A stretch of 64,000 nucleotides of DNA, from NCBI RefSeq assembly GCF_002878395.1, contig NC_061118.1, positions 130,330,187-130,394,186 on the forward strand, given 5' to 3'. The notes beneath the pieces are model-generated. The model searched no databases and was not told where the DNA came from. It saw only the letters and a program-made list of their open reading frames with translations. Every line of letters begins with the position of its first letter. Positions within the stretch are counted from its first letter, which is position 1. Positions 48,961-59,889 of this stretch are shown piece by piece. This DNA is from Capsicum annuum. Taxonomy: Eukaryota; Streptophyta; Magnoliopsida; Solanales; Solanaceae. Made by a program: the position numbers and the translations under genes.

Positions 48961-49053
48961 CTATATCTCAAAAACAACTTATCTAGTATATAGCATAAGA
49001 AATCAATTGCAGTTAAAGTATACTATTGCAGTATACTATGATCTCCCCTAATG

Positions 49054-49320
49054 TATATCATATAATAAAAAGGTATCATAGAAGATCAATTTATTGCTTG
49101 AAAAAATATTATTCAATCATCAATGATACACACATGGTATATCATATACCAATAGGATATCATAGATGACTGGTAGTTTATTTCATCAAGAAAAACACTC
49201 TACCCTCTATAATATCAATCTATTTTATATTATATATTGACATGGTATCATAAATGACAGATTTATTCTAGCAGTACTAAGTCCTCTATGATGTCCATAT
49301 GATATGTGTGTGTGTATGGT
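49054..49320 (-). repeat. ~85-bp tandem monomers, LINE 5' side, copy 1
   Basis: About three units, each with TATATCATATA..., a GTATCATAGA.GA word, an AT-rich middle and a CTCTATGAT.CACATGG end. Unit starts near 49054, 49138 and 49240. They lie directly upstream of LINE ORF1 on the minus strand. Confidence 0.7.
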
Positions 49321-49380
49321 GTATTTATATGTGTGTGTGGGTGTGTGGGGATGTGTATATATATACACATATATTATAAA

Positions 49381-50255
49381 CATTAGAGTTTTGTCAACAA
49401 AACTATCAATCTTCCTTAAATCCATAGGACTTCAGTATTTGAAATTTAGGCTTGAAAATTTGATCCAGATAGTCATTGTATAGATTTTCTCTCTAGTGAA
49501 CTTCATCTTCGAGCTCCAAGCCTTCACTATGAAGGGCTTTTTATTAAAATGATAGAATCTTTCTTGTATCACATCATATTTTCCTACCTCTGAGTTAAAT
49601 CCCACTAGCACTTTTCTATTCTTTAATGTAGCAATTTTATTTATGTCATATTTAGCTCATAGTCTCGTGATAAAATCCTTCAACACAACAAAATTGGGAT
49701 GATCTCACAATACATAGCAGACAACAGCTAATTTCTAGAAGGCAATTTAAAATGCAATATTCTCCATTTCAATATCAATGAAATGAGACTCGCCATGTAG
49801 CATGGGCGGCGCATATTCAAGTTTTAAACCAGTATTTGATACATTGTTGATGTCAAAAGTTTTTCATTTGAACTTAGTTGCTTTATAGAATTGACCTCCT
49901 GTTCAACATCATTTGTCTAACACCTTCTTCCACTTCCCTCAGGAGTTCTCTTGCTGTTATGATGTACTGCCACCACCACTTTGTTCTACTAGGTTAGGGT
50001 TTTCTTCGGATTGCTCTTCTCTGCAATTTGGATAGGGTTAACTGTAGAATTTAAGTTAGTTTCACTTTTTTCACTCATCTCCAGAGGCGTAATTGAGTAC
50101 TGTCGCTTTTATAAAATTTGTTGCTAGATTTTCTTTGTTCTTTGTAATTGTGCTCAGATAATTTTCTGTACCTCCTCTACTACTGTTTTCTTTGAATTGA
50201 GCTTCCCTTTCTGCAATCATTGTATGTTACCTTTGGTAGTCGCTTCCCTAGCCAT
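49381..50255 (-). pseudogene. second copy of LINE ORF1, 5' part
   Basis: Minus strand, start at 50255 (MAREATTKGN), homologous to the start at 48525. It can be followed through the same DUF4283-like words (KGFITRL, NKIATLKNRKVLVGF) to 49381, where it stops and the duplicated unit ends. The ORF1 zinc-knuckle part is not repeated. Stops present. Confidence 0.75.
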
Positions 50256-50850
50256 TATAGTTCTCTGAGATGATCTGAGCTATTCCCATGGCAGGCATAG
50301 ATTAGCTAACTTGCATCGATCGCTACATGGTATATCATTCATTCTTATTTCATACAATTTGGTTGTTATCTCTTCATTTTTTTTCTTTCATTTTATTTAT
50401 TTATTTATTATTTTTTGTTTTCTAATTTCATTTAATTTTTTTATTAACAACTTTCCTCTACAGTGTAATTCTATTTACTTTTTTACTCCTTTTCTTTTAT
50501 TTTTTTATTTTTTTATTCATTTTCTTTATTTCTGTTTTTAAATATCTAGTGATTTTCATTCACTTTTTTATCCTTTTCTAATTTCAGTATTTCAAACTAT
50601 TTTTTTCTTTATTGTCTACTTTTATAATCTAATTTTGTACTTTATTTTCTATTTTTCATAATCAAATTCTATACACCTTTTGGTTCATTATTTTTTTTTC
50701 TTTTTTTCTATCAGTAAAAAAATTGATATACTACATCTTTTATTTATTTTTATTTTATCCTAATCTCAAAAACAACTTATCTAGCATATAGTATAAAAAT
50801 GAATTGCAGTTGAAGTATACTAGTGCAGTATACTATGATCTCACGAGATG

Positions 50851-51345
50851 TATATCATATAATAAAAACGTATCATAGAAGATTGGTTCATTTCTTCAAA
50901 AAACATACTACTCAATACTCTATGATACCCACGTAGTGTATCATATACAAATAGGATATCATAGAGGATTGATAGTTCATTCCTTCAAAAAAATACTACT
51001 CAATCCTCATAGAGGATACATAAAAAATGCTTCTTGGTCCTCTATAATAGTCACATGGTATATATCGGGGACTAATAGAGCATCGTAAAGAACTGATTCA
51101 TTATTTTTTAAAAATATTTTTAATCTTTTGTAATACCCACATGATAATACATATACAAATAGGAATGATAGTTCATTTGTTCAAGAAAAACAGTCAGACC
51201 TCTATTTTTCCAACTTGTTATATATTATATACTAGCAGGATATCATAAATGACATAGTCATTCTAAAACTACTCAATCCTCTATGAGACACACATGGTCT
51301 ATATCATATATTGAAAGGGTGTCATTAAGGACCGATTTAAAAAAG
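50851..51345 (-). repeat. ~85-bp tandem monomers, LINE 5' side, copy 2
   Basis: About five to six degenerate units starting near 50851, 50937, 51060, 51150, 51220 and 51298, with the same TATCATATAC.AATAGGATAT word and the CCTCTATGA..CACACATGG end. More units than in copy 1. Confidence 0.65.
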
Positions 51346-51719
51346 TTGAAGAACACTAGAATCATATGTATGTTATATATATGTTACATTCTATATAACG
51401 GTTACGGCATACATGTGATATATCGATGATATAGAAATGGTATACTTAAGTATATCTCATATATAACATGTGTACGTAAAGTATATATTCTACAAGTATA
51501 TGATTTACTAGTTTCATACCACGTGCCTCGCACGTGTAACCCCTGACAATATTATAAAAGTTATGGATGTGTTTAGAAATTTGAATGAAGGAAAATGTTT
51601 TCCTAAAAAATATTTTTATTGAAAAAAAGTGATTTTCTTACTTATTTTGTAGTGTTTAGTTAATAAGAAAAAAATGATTTTTCAAGATCATTTAGGTATA
51701 GTCTGACAAATACTATGAT
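51346..51719. other. AT-rich spacer with paired CACGTG
   Basis: No coding pattern. The dyad CACGTGCCTCGCACGTG lies at 51520-51536 (two CACGTG hexamers 11 bp apart). AT-rich elsewhere. Confidence 0.55.
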
Positions 51720-52075
51720 ACTAGACTCGACTCTCGAATCTAGCTACCGACTCAAGACCCCGACTCTGGCCCGAGACCCAACTCCTGACCTGAGACCTAA
51801 TTCTCTACCTCAACCCCAACTCTCGATCCTGACCCTGACTTTGACCCCAACCCGAATCCCAACCCCTGACTCCCAACTCGAGACCCACCACAAACTCCAT
51901 TCCTAACAAACTCTAAGGTGAGACTCAACTTTCGAATCCTACTTCGACTCCCAATCTCGACCCTAAATTTTAACCTTAACTCAAGTCTCGATCTCAATTT
52001 AGGATCCGACTCTCGATCCTGACTTAAGATTCGGTCCACAATTCGATTTCTGATCCAACTTTGAGCGGAGACCCG
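51720..52075. repeat. degenerate C-rich GACTC/GACCC array
   Basis: About 355 bp built of loosely repeated 6-bp words such as GACTCC, GACCCC, AACCCC and CTCGAC, with the plus strand C-rich and poor in G. The long open frames inside it are composition artefacts. Confidence 0.75.
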
Positions 52076-52550
52076 AATCCTATTTTAATTAATTTCCTTT
52101 ATAGCTAAATGAATAAAATTATAAAAAATAATTGGTTTAAAAAATATAAATAAGTAACAAACTTCTAATCTATAAGAGTTCTTTCTCTATGTAAAATTTC
52201 TAAAATCTTAGAGTTATTACAAATAAGAAAAGATTTTCAAATCAAATTAAAAATTAGGAGTATATATAACAAATAAGAAACAATTTTTAAATCAAACATG
52301 AGTTATGAACAAATGTGTAACAAATTATAAATCATACAATTAAATTAAGGATATAATCAACACAACACGTAAAAGACAATAAGTTTAAACTAAAGGTAAA
52401 GGATCAGATAAAAAACACTTAAGTTGGTATCATATGTAATAAGAGTATTAATACAAATCAATACTTTGAAGAAATACATATTGTTGACAAATACATATAT
52501 ATCGACATCATATATATATATATACACACACACAACTAAAAGAGAAAATC
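52076..52550. other. AT-rich unassigned sequence
   Basis: No open frame of interest. A TATATATATACACACACACA simple repeat lies at 52507-52532. Confidence 0.55.
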
Positions 52551-53160
52551 ACCTCCAAAAAGATCTCGTGTTGGAGTTTTTGTATTTGCGTAGGCATGTC
52601 CATTACCCGCATAAGTACAATGTAACCATTTATATAGATGATTTTTTTAAGTACAATTTCGACTTTTAATTTATTTTCATATATTTTAGGACCTTTTTAA
52701 TCTTAGAACTCTTATATTTTATGTATTTTACATATAGTTTGGGACTCTTAATTTTTTCTCATATATTTTAGGACCTCTTTTATTTTAGATACATATGTTT
52801 TGTGAATTTTAGAATTTTTAATTTTCTTTTCATGTACTTATTTAATTAGAATTCTTCCTCCAAAAAGATCTCGTGTTGGGGTTTTTTCATTTTTATGTTT
52901 TCTTAGGCATGTATTGCCCGCATGACTTTTAGTTTATTACCATATATTTTAGGACCCTTATATTTTATGAATGTTACATAGTTTAGAACTCTTAATTTCT
53001 TTCCATATATTATAGGACCTCTTTGCCGTATGTTTTTATGTATTTTAGAATTTTTAATTTTTTTCATGTATTTATTTAATTAGGATTCTTTTCATATATT
53101 TAGGAGTCCTTAATTTAATAAAATAATAATTAGAGGAAAAGGGTGAAAAAATGATTTTGT
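52551..53160. repeat. two-unit tandem repeat, ~308-bp period
   Basis: CCTCCAAAAAGATCTCGTGT at 52551 returns at 52859. The following text also matches: a TAGGCATGT...CCCGCAT segment, then TTTTAGGACC, GACTCTTAATT-like and TTTTAGAATTTTTAATTTT words. The second unit ends near 53110 with TTTAATTAGGATTCTTTTC. Units differ by several small indels. Confidence 0.75.
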
Positions 53161-53232
53161 CTATTCTGGAATCTTTTAGTGAAGGGCAAAAAGTTCAATT
53201 CCCTTTCATAATGGACTTCACACTTTTAATAT

Positions 53233-53356
53233 TATATATACACACACACACATACGTATATATATACACATACATGCATATATATATACACATACATACG
53301 TACGTACACACACATACATACACACACACACATACACACACACACACATATATATG
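53233..53356. repeat. (CA)n/(TA)n/(ACGT)n compound microsatellite
   Basis: About 120 bp of alternating CA, TA and CATA words. It abuts the left end of the TIR element; the right flank of that element (57286-57303) is also TATATATATATACACACAC, so the element probably landed inside this microsatellite. Confidence 0.9.
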
Positions 53357-54223
53357 CTTAAGTCATCGACATGCACTTAAAGTTGTCCCGAAAATTAACT
53401 TAGACCCCTCAACTAAGACTTGTATCTATCATGCCCTTAATCCACCCAAAATTTGATCCTATCAAACTTTTTGTTGCCAATTAGCTAAAAGCTAAAGTGT
53501 GTGCAACACACATGCGCTGATGTGGCAAAAATGATGAATTAAAAGGTGACACGTGGTATTAAATCCAGTAATTATTAAAAAATCATTATAAATTTTTTAA
53601 AAAAATAAAAATGAAAAACTGATTATTAGATAGTTATTATAAAATTTTAAAAAAAATAAAAATCCTCCTTCCCCCCCCCCCCCTTCATCTTCTTCTCCAT
53701 TTGGCCATTTTTATTCCTTTTCTTCATTTTTTTCGATGATTAGATTAAGACAACAAATTAAAAACTAAATTATCTTCTCCATTACCAAATACCATTGAGA
53801 TTTCAAGATTTGGACAAGAAATCTTAATCTCGATATTTCAAGATTTCAAGATTTAGAATAGTAGTTCAAGTTATTGACTTATTATTTCTTTATCAAGTTT
53901 TCCAGGGCTATGTGATATATTCAGTCAGAAAGAAGCTGAAGAAAAAATACATTCATCTAGAGCGGAAAAAAATTGAGAAACAAAAGAAATTGAGTGTCCA
54001 GGTTCATAAGTTGTTACATAACTTGTTATGACATGAACAGCGACTAAAATTGTTCTCTTCGTATGCTTTGCGGGCAAAAATTCTTATAATAGAGGTATAG
54101 TTGGATCGATAAGTATTTAAGTTAGTTGGTATAATCATGTTCAAGATGACAATTCATTTCACTAATTGACATATCCACTCTCAAACTAATGCTTAATTGG
54201 TATTGATCAAAACTATAAGTATT

Positions 54224-56783
54224 TGTAATACCCCAAAAAAAATTTCGTTGAAATTTTGTGCGTAAACGTGTTGGGTTCTATCTTCTAGAATGAATTATAA
54301 ATTTTTTGAGTGAAATGTCTTAGATTATGAACCACCATTACGTAGAGTATCGAATAAGCTTTCCAACGATATGTGGATCANNNNNNNNNNNNNNNNNNNN
54401 NNNNNNNNNNNNNNNNNNNNNNNNNNNNNNNNNNNNNNNNNNNNNNNNNNNNNNNNNNNNNNNNNNNNNNNNNNNNNNNNTTACGTAGAGTATCGAATAA
54501 GCTTTCCAACGATATGTGGATCATCCAAAACGGACACCCGAGCGACGAGTTATGAACATTCTGATCGAACCGTGAATAGTAGTGAACAGTAAAACGTGCA
54601 GGAAAAAGTACTGAGGCCTAGCGTATTTTTGCTCCAACATTAAACGATCATAAATCCTTCTACATAATGATCTGAGTGATCTACTATATATCAACGGAAA
54701 GCTCTGGAGTCCTCTTTCCAATGAAATTGGTTTCATCCAATTTGTCTATCGGAGCAAAAAGTTATGGTCGATCTACTTCAGCCTATCAAAAGTGAATTTT
54801 TGGGTCAACTTTAAATGATCACAACTCCTCGTACACAATGATCTGGGTGAGATTATATATATCAACTGAAAGATATAAGAGTCCTCTTCCTAATGATATT
54901 GGTTTCATCCAATTTGAATATCAGAGTAAAACGTTATGGTTAATCTACTTCAAACTATCAAAACAGCCCACCAAAGGACAGATTTGAGAATTTTTTTGAT
55001 TTTTAGGGGCGTTTTGGTCATTCCCCCTCACCCAAAATCCATCCAAACCCTATATTAAAGCCTATTAGAAGCATTATATGTTATCTTTCATCAAACTCCC
55101 TCAAAAAGAAAACCCTAAGCTCCTACATCCAACTTCAAGAACCTCCAAATTTTACCATTAATTCTGCAAATTTATTCAAGATTCTAAGTTCCTAGTTCAA
55201 GAACTCCAAGAACCATCATTCAAAGGCATGATTAACATCTCAAAAATGAGTATCGATCTAAAGTTCATCATTCAAGGTATGTAGGGTTTTTCAACAAGAA
55301 CTCTCTTTCGTTCTTGTGCCCAAAAGTAATTTTCTTTACAAAGGCATGATTTTTATTTGATTTTTACAAATTTGAAGAATGAACCCATATCTTATGATGA
55401 TTATTATGAAATCTTGATGTTTATGATTTTGAAAGATGAATTTACATGTGTGACGATATAAAGCATGAATCTTGAACGATATTTATCATGATTTTGATAT
55501 TTGGGTCGTGAATCCCCATTGGAAATTATATTTTTTTTTAGAAAGTGTGTGTTATAAGCACGTTGATGTTGAGTATTAAAGATATTTTGAATGATTTGAC
55601 CTTTTGGTCTTAATGGAGTTGTTTTGAACTCGAGTATGAAAGAAATCCACAACGTGGTTGATTTTGATAGATGGGAAGCATGATGGCTCCCGATGTATAT
55701 TTATATATTACTGAAATTATTTTTTTGTGGATTGTCTTTGAAATGATCTGAGCTAAGTCAGGGAGAAATCTTTAGCATCGAGTGGGAGGTATAAAGCGAC
55801 CTTACTTCCCTAGAACTACGTGCTCCCATAGGAGTGAGCTTGAGGCTGATTTATATAGTGATCACTAGTTTGTGTGGATTTGATATCGATAGTTCTACTC
55901 CGATGGCAAGGATAGGACGGCTCTCCCCAACATGGGTTGTACGTTGGACTCCATGTAGCTCACATGGTTTATGTCGGTTATAGGATCTCCCAGTGTGTGT
56001 GTGTTTCCTTGTGTCTATGGTGAATGGTGAAGTGATTTGAAAGTGGAATTTTGAAAGTTATTCTTTCGAAAGATTTAAATGATATTTACATTATGAGAAT
56101 TGATATTCTTGGTGAACTGAAAGTGATTGACAAATTATATGATGACTCACAAGTGTTATTGTACTTATTTCATCCTCTCATGATTATGATGATTTTCTTC
56201 GGGCTATGTGAATTTTTCATACATCCTGCATATTTCTTATAAATATTTATGATGATAATGTTTATACAACTGCATACACCCCCATATACTCGGTTCCTTT
56301 CCATGGTACTAACCCACATCTTTGGATGTGGGCTGCATTTTCTCAGAATATAGGTTCAAGTGCTCAGTTCCAGGTTCGACAGTGATTCTTTGGGCACGCT
56401 GTTCTACATCCTCTGTTATGGTGAGTCCTCATGTTCCGAGGACGTGATGTCTGATGTTGGTTTCACGGAATTGTTTACATTTGATAACTGAGTATGAGTA
56501 AGTTGGGGCATGTCTCAATGGCTCGCTAGTTTTATTGATTTTCTTAAAGGCTTGTCAGACTAGTATAGATGTTGGGAATTGACTAATAAGTCGTATTTTG
56601 TTATCTTTTTTAAATTCTTTTATTCTTGGATGATGATTACTCTGTTGATATTTGAGGGTTATTTATGGAAACCCCGTTGATTTGTGTTGAACTGAATGAA
56701 AATGGCTCAAAGGGTTATCTTGGGGCTACTCATAGCCTCAAGCACCGTGTGACGCTCTGGAACCCATTTTTCGAGGTGTTACA
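54224..56783 (+). mobile_element. solo LTR in TIR element 1
   Basis: TGTAATACCCC to GAGGTGTTACA with perfect target duplication GTATT (54219-54223 and 56784-56788). 2560 bp including a 100-N gap. Typical words: AGCTTTCCAACGATA, GGGCGTTTTGGTCATTCCCC, AAACCCTAAGCTCC, GTGAGTCCTCATGTTCCGAG (56424) and a GGTTATCTTGGGGCTACTCA segment near 56713. No coding. Confidence 0.92.
54381..54480. other. assembly gap (100 N) flanked by identical 43-bp
   Basis: The 43 bases before the gap (54338-54380) are identical to the 43 bases after it (54481-54523). A gap of exactly 100 N is usually a placeholder. The two contig ends probably overlap and the true gap is likely negative. Open frames reported across it are artefacts. 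Confidence 0.9.
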
Positions 56784-57285
56784 GTATTGTTACGTTGCTG
56801 CTTATCTTGCTAACCTTCTTAGAATATCAAAAAGGTATGTGAAGACGACGAGGACTGAGGTGGAGTGGGGTAGGGGTATGAAGACAAAGAGGGGGGTGAT
56901 AACGAGGGGATTAGGCTGATGATGAATAGGGGTGGGAGTGGGAGGGGGGGTTGACGACGAACTTAAGGGTAGGGGTGAGGAAGACGATGAAGAGGAGGGG
57001 GGATTCTTTTTTCTTTTAAAAAAATAAGAAGTTATAATAATTAAAAAGTATATTAATAAAATAATTTAAATATAAGTTTTTTAATTAAATATATATATAT
57101 TATTTATTCTACTATTCACATGCCCAAGGAGAGTGTAACACACTCTGCTTGTCAAATTAGCATTTTGTGTCTGATAGGTATCAATTTTAGCACTTGAAGT
57201 GCCTGATAGGTACAGACCTTAATTGAGGGATTCAAGTGAATTTTCGGAACAACTTTAAGTGTCTGTCAATTGTCGATGACTTAAG

Positions 57286-57605
57286 TATATATATATACAC
57301 ACACGACATACATTGATATACGGTGGTTCCAGCTTCTCATGGTCCCTATAACACTAGTTATAATCTCCATAACCCACTGAAATATTTTCCAACAATATTA
57401 CATTTTGGCACCTTAGGTGGTAAAATCCTGATTTACAGTCAAATTTGCTAAAATAATTATATCCTTGGGTAAATAAAAATTTTATATAAGGGGTTAAAAA
57501 ATATTTATATCATCAAGTTATTGTTAGATAGATAAAAGCAATGAATTTTACAGAATCAGTATATATACTTAATATATTATAGCCTGTAAGTTACTATTTT
57601 ATATT
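57286..57605. other. AT-rich spacer, no feature seen
   Basis: Between TIR element 1 and the copia LTR. Begins with microsatellite remnant; nothing else recognised. Confidence 0.55.
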
Positions 57606-57794
57606 TGTTATGAAATATAAATTAACAAGAATAAGAAGAATTGAGAAAGAAGAGAGTAATTTTTATTTCTCTATTCGTTACAATGAAGAAAATTTTCTAT
57701 ATTTATAGGAAAAAATTAACTTTGTTCCAAAAGTTGAGTTTTCTAACTTTTTCATAAATAGATATTCACTATATATGGTAATACATTTATAACA
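57606..57794 (-). repeat. 3' LTR of the copia element (189 bp)
   Basis: Plus strand TGTTATGAAATATAAATT to ACATTTATAACA, so the minus strand runs TGTTATAAATG...ATTTCATAACA with perfect 5-bp inverted ends. Short, AT-rich, as in several plant copia families. Confidence 0.85.
57700..57707 (-). promoter_or_regulatory. TATA-like box in the copia LTR
   Basis: Minus strand CTATAAATATAG. Roughly 95 bp into the LTR on the minus strand; a likely core promoter by position. Inference only. Confidence 0.5.
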
Positions 57795-57805
57795 CTCCCC
57801 CTTAA
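57795..57805 (-). promoter_or_regulatory. polypurine tract of the copia element
   Basis: Minus strand TTAAGGGGGAG immediately before the LTR start TGTTATAAATG. Confidence 0.87.
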
Positions 57806-57959
57806 ATATCTAATTGATAGATAATATGTCTCGTTAAAATCTTACTAAGAAAATTCAGTGGAAAAAAATCTAGTGAAATAAAAAGAGTACACACCTCTAA
57901 TAATATGCAGATAGACTGCCTCATTAAAAATTTTACAAGAAAAATTCAGTGGGACAAAA

Positions 57960-58740
57960 CCTCATAAAGAAAAAACAGTACAACGCATACTAACTCTCCC
58001 TAATAAGCACATCCTTGAACCTTTGCATCCCAATCTTATACACCATCTTCTTGAAAGTTGCAGTTGGGAAAGACTTGGTGAATAAATTAGCCACATTGTC
58101 ACCTCAACGAATCTATTGCACGTTAATATCACTATTCTTTTGAAGCTCATGTGTAAAGAAAAGTTTTAACGAAATGTGTTTCATTCTATCTCCTTTTATG
58201 AATCCTCCCCTTAAGTTGTGCTATGCATGTTGCATTATATTCATACAAAACTGTGGGTACTTTATCACATTTCAAGCCACTTTTTCTCGAATGAGATGTA
58301 TTATGGATCTCAACCACACATATTCTCGACTTCTTCATAAACAATTGTTAGCTCAGCATGGTTCGATGAAGTGGCTACGATAGACTGCTTTGTAGATCTC
58401 TAAGATATGGCAATACCCCAACATATGAACATATACCCTGTTTGAGACCGAACTTTATACGTGTCAGATAAATATCTAGCATCAGCAAACCTATAAGGTC
58501 GGGGCTATAATTTTTAGAATAAAATAAGCTCATGTGTTTGATCTCATTCTGATGACTCCTAAAAGGATCAGAACTAATCAGAACTATACCTTGCTAACAA
58601 ATTAAACGAAAAAGGCTATATTAGGCCTTGTAGTATTTGCAAGATACATTAGTACACTAATTGCATTAAGATATGTATATCATAACCAATTCAATTCGGT
58701 ATATTTCTCATTTCAGCGAATAATCTATTGCTTTTGAAAA
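57960..58740 (-). pseudogene. copia RT end and RNase H
   Basis: Minus strand. RT end near 58600-58690: LNAISVLMYLANTTRPNIAF (family YLsAiGaLmYLan.TRPDIaf). RNase H: YRFADARYLSDTYKVRSQTG, YMFICWGIAIS (58350-58510), TKQSIVATSSNHAELT, CDKVPTVLYEYNATCIAQL (first D to E/Y changes), then IKGDRMKHISLKLFFTHELQ, FTKSFPTATFKKMVYKIGM (58000-58200). Frameshifts near 58210 and 58510 and several stops. It removed the RNA strand during cDNA synthesis. Confidence 0.87.
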
Positions 58741-59889
58741 CTCTCTAAGAGTTCCAATGATTTTCAAGTTATAAATTTATGTAATATAAGTATTATAAAT
58801 AAGTTTCCCAGAAACTTTTCTATGCTTAAAACATTTTGAATCCTATAAAGTTTTTTATATAAATTTTTGTCAAGTGACAATATTCAATATTTCATATGTG
58901 ACATCTTCAAGTGTATGGACTGCAAATCAAATAAATTTTATGCTTATGAAGATGCATCCTTTCATATCATTTGATAAATATTTATATATCAATATGCTGA
59001 AATAAATATAGAATTTAAATCCTCATAATCTTTTACAATATTACGCTATATTATATCAAAGATATTATTGATGATATATCATTTTGTATCGGTTCACAAT
59101 GTTACATAATATTTTGAGATCTTATCACTTCATAATTTTCAGGTACCTAATCTCTCATAAGGTTTCATGAAATACTATGTCGTAGGCTCTTCAAAAGTAC
59201 ATTACATTCTTATTATGATTAGTTTCTCCTTTTTCTCTTTCAAGAATTATTGCATTTAGAACTTATTGATCTACGATGCTACATGCATGCAGTAGATTTT
59301 GTCCTTAAGAGACATTTTATTTGGAGCATTTACAACTAAATATGAGTTAATATTGGGTCAGCAAATGCTCCAAAAATTTAAACTTGAATTATCTTTTGAA
59401 TAAGGATCATATTGATGGTAATTCACAATATATTTCTTAGCTGCTTATTATCTCCCCTCATATTATAAAAACTAACATACATCTCAATTTACTTTCGAGA
59501 ATCCATCTTTTGTGCATCATGGTATTTTCATTGATCAAATATCACATATCAAAACTACTAGATGGAATAATTAGATCCTGATCTTGAATCAATTGAGAGG
59601 GAAGAAATAATCACAGTTTATTCGTCTAATGCATACTAGTGCTATTGTATGCAGTATATCATATTTCATATCAACACATGAAGCTTTGTTCTTATTAGCA
59701 ATGATTTAGCTATTTGTCGAAGGCATTCAATGCCAAATCAGCATTATCAAGATGAATCGTCTTGATTACAAAATCTGAAAGTTATACTCTTAACTCAATT
59801 TTATTGAGTAAGCAACTTTATAGTGTCAAACTGTAGGTTGACAAGAAACACACATGTGATCATCTTATATCGATGCATCTTAATATTTA
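58741..59889 (-). pseudogene. copia integrase end, linker and RT start (strongly decayed)
   Basis: Minus strand. Near 59690-59880: DDHMCV...(R-W-S-H-V-C-L-L-S-T region), VIKTIHLDNADLALNAF (catalytic Asp block, family IKtIRLDNAGEFtSqaF), and KLHVLIWNMI (family KLP...WGHAI). Near 59470-59600: CTKDGFSKVN (family RTKMGPQRRLGIYVGY). The stretch 58741-59400 should hold the RT fingers but is too decayed to read motif by motif. AT-rich with many stops. Confidence 0.68.

Larger units (their letters stand above)
47698..51345 (-). repeat. tandem duplication of LINE ORF1 5' part and 5' UTR
   Basis: Sequence beginning ATTAGAGTTTTGTCAA at 47698 begins again at 49382, a period of 1684 bp, and can be followed through ORF1, the T-rich upstream tract and the TATCATA-type monomers in both copies. 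Copy 1 is 47698-49380, copy 2 is 49382 to about 51345. They are diverged (roughly 80-85% by eye). Between them sits a GT/TA simple repeat (49305-49376). Confidence 0.87.
53357..57285. mobile_element. TIR element 1 (long inverted arms), split by a solo LTR
   Basis: Ends CTTAAGTCATCGACA (left) and ...TGTCGATGACTTAAG (right) are inverted copies. The next ~180 bp can be aligned in inverted order (ACTTAAAGTTGTCCCGAAAA against TTTTCGGAACAACTTTAAGT). Less clearly the arms extend to about 340 bp, with a C-rich left side (13-C run at 53671-53683) and a G-rich right side (56870-57010). No transposase frame is visible, so it is non-autonomous. Without the solo LTR it is about 1.36 kb. The superfamily is undetermined because flanks are simple repeat and target duplication is unreadable. 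Confidence 0.8.

Noticed and set aside
50311..50541. 76-residue Phe/Ile-rich frame
   Set aside because: Translation of the T-rich LINE 5' tract; a composition artefact.
51797..52039. 80-residue Ser/Arg/Gly-rich minus-strand frame
   Set aside because: It comes from the degenerate GACTC array; composition alone opens the frame, and no protein family pattern is present.
53151..53456. 101-residue Thr/His/Tyr-rich frame
   Set aside because: Translation of a CA/TA microsatellite joined to the TIR element end.
54371..54592. Open frame crossing the N gap
   Set aside because: Half its codons are N and the flanks are solo LTR sequence; the frame is produced by the gap.
57286..57605. Possible host exon or promoter in the spacer before the copia LTR
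   Set aside because: AT-rich with stops in all frames and no splice-like or family pattern that I could support.
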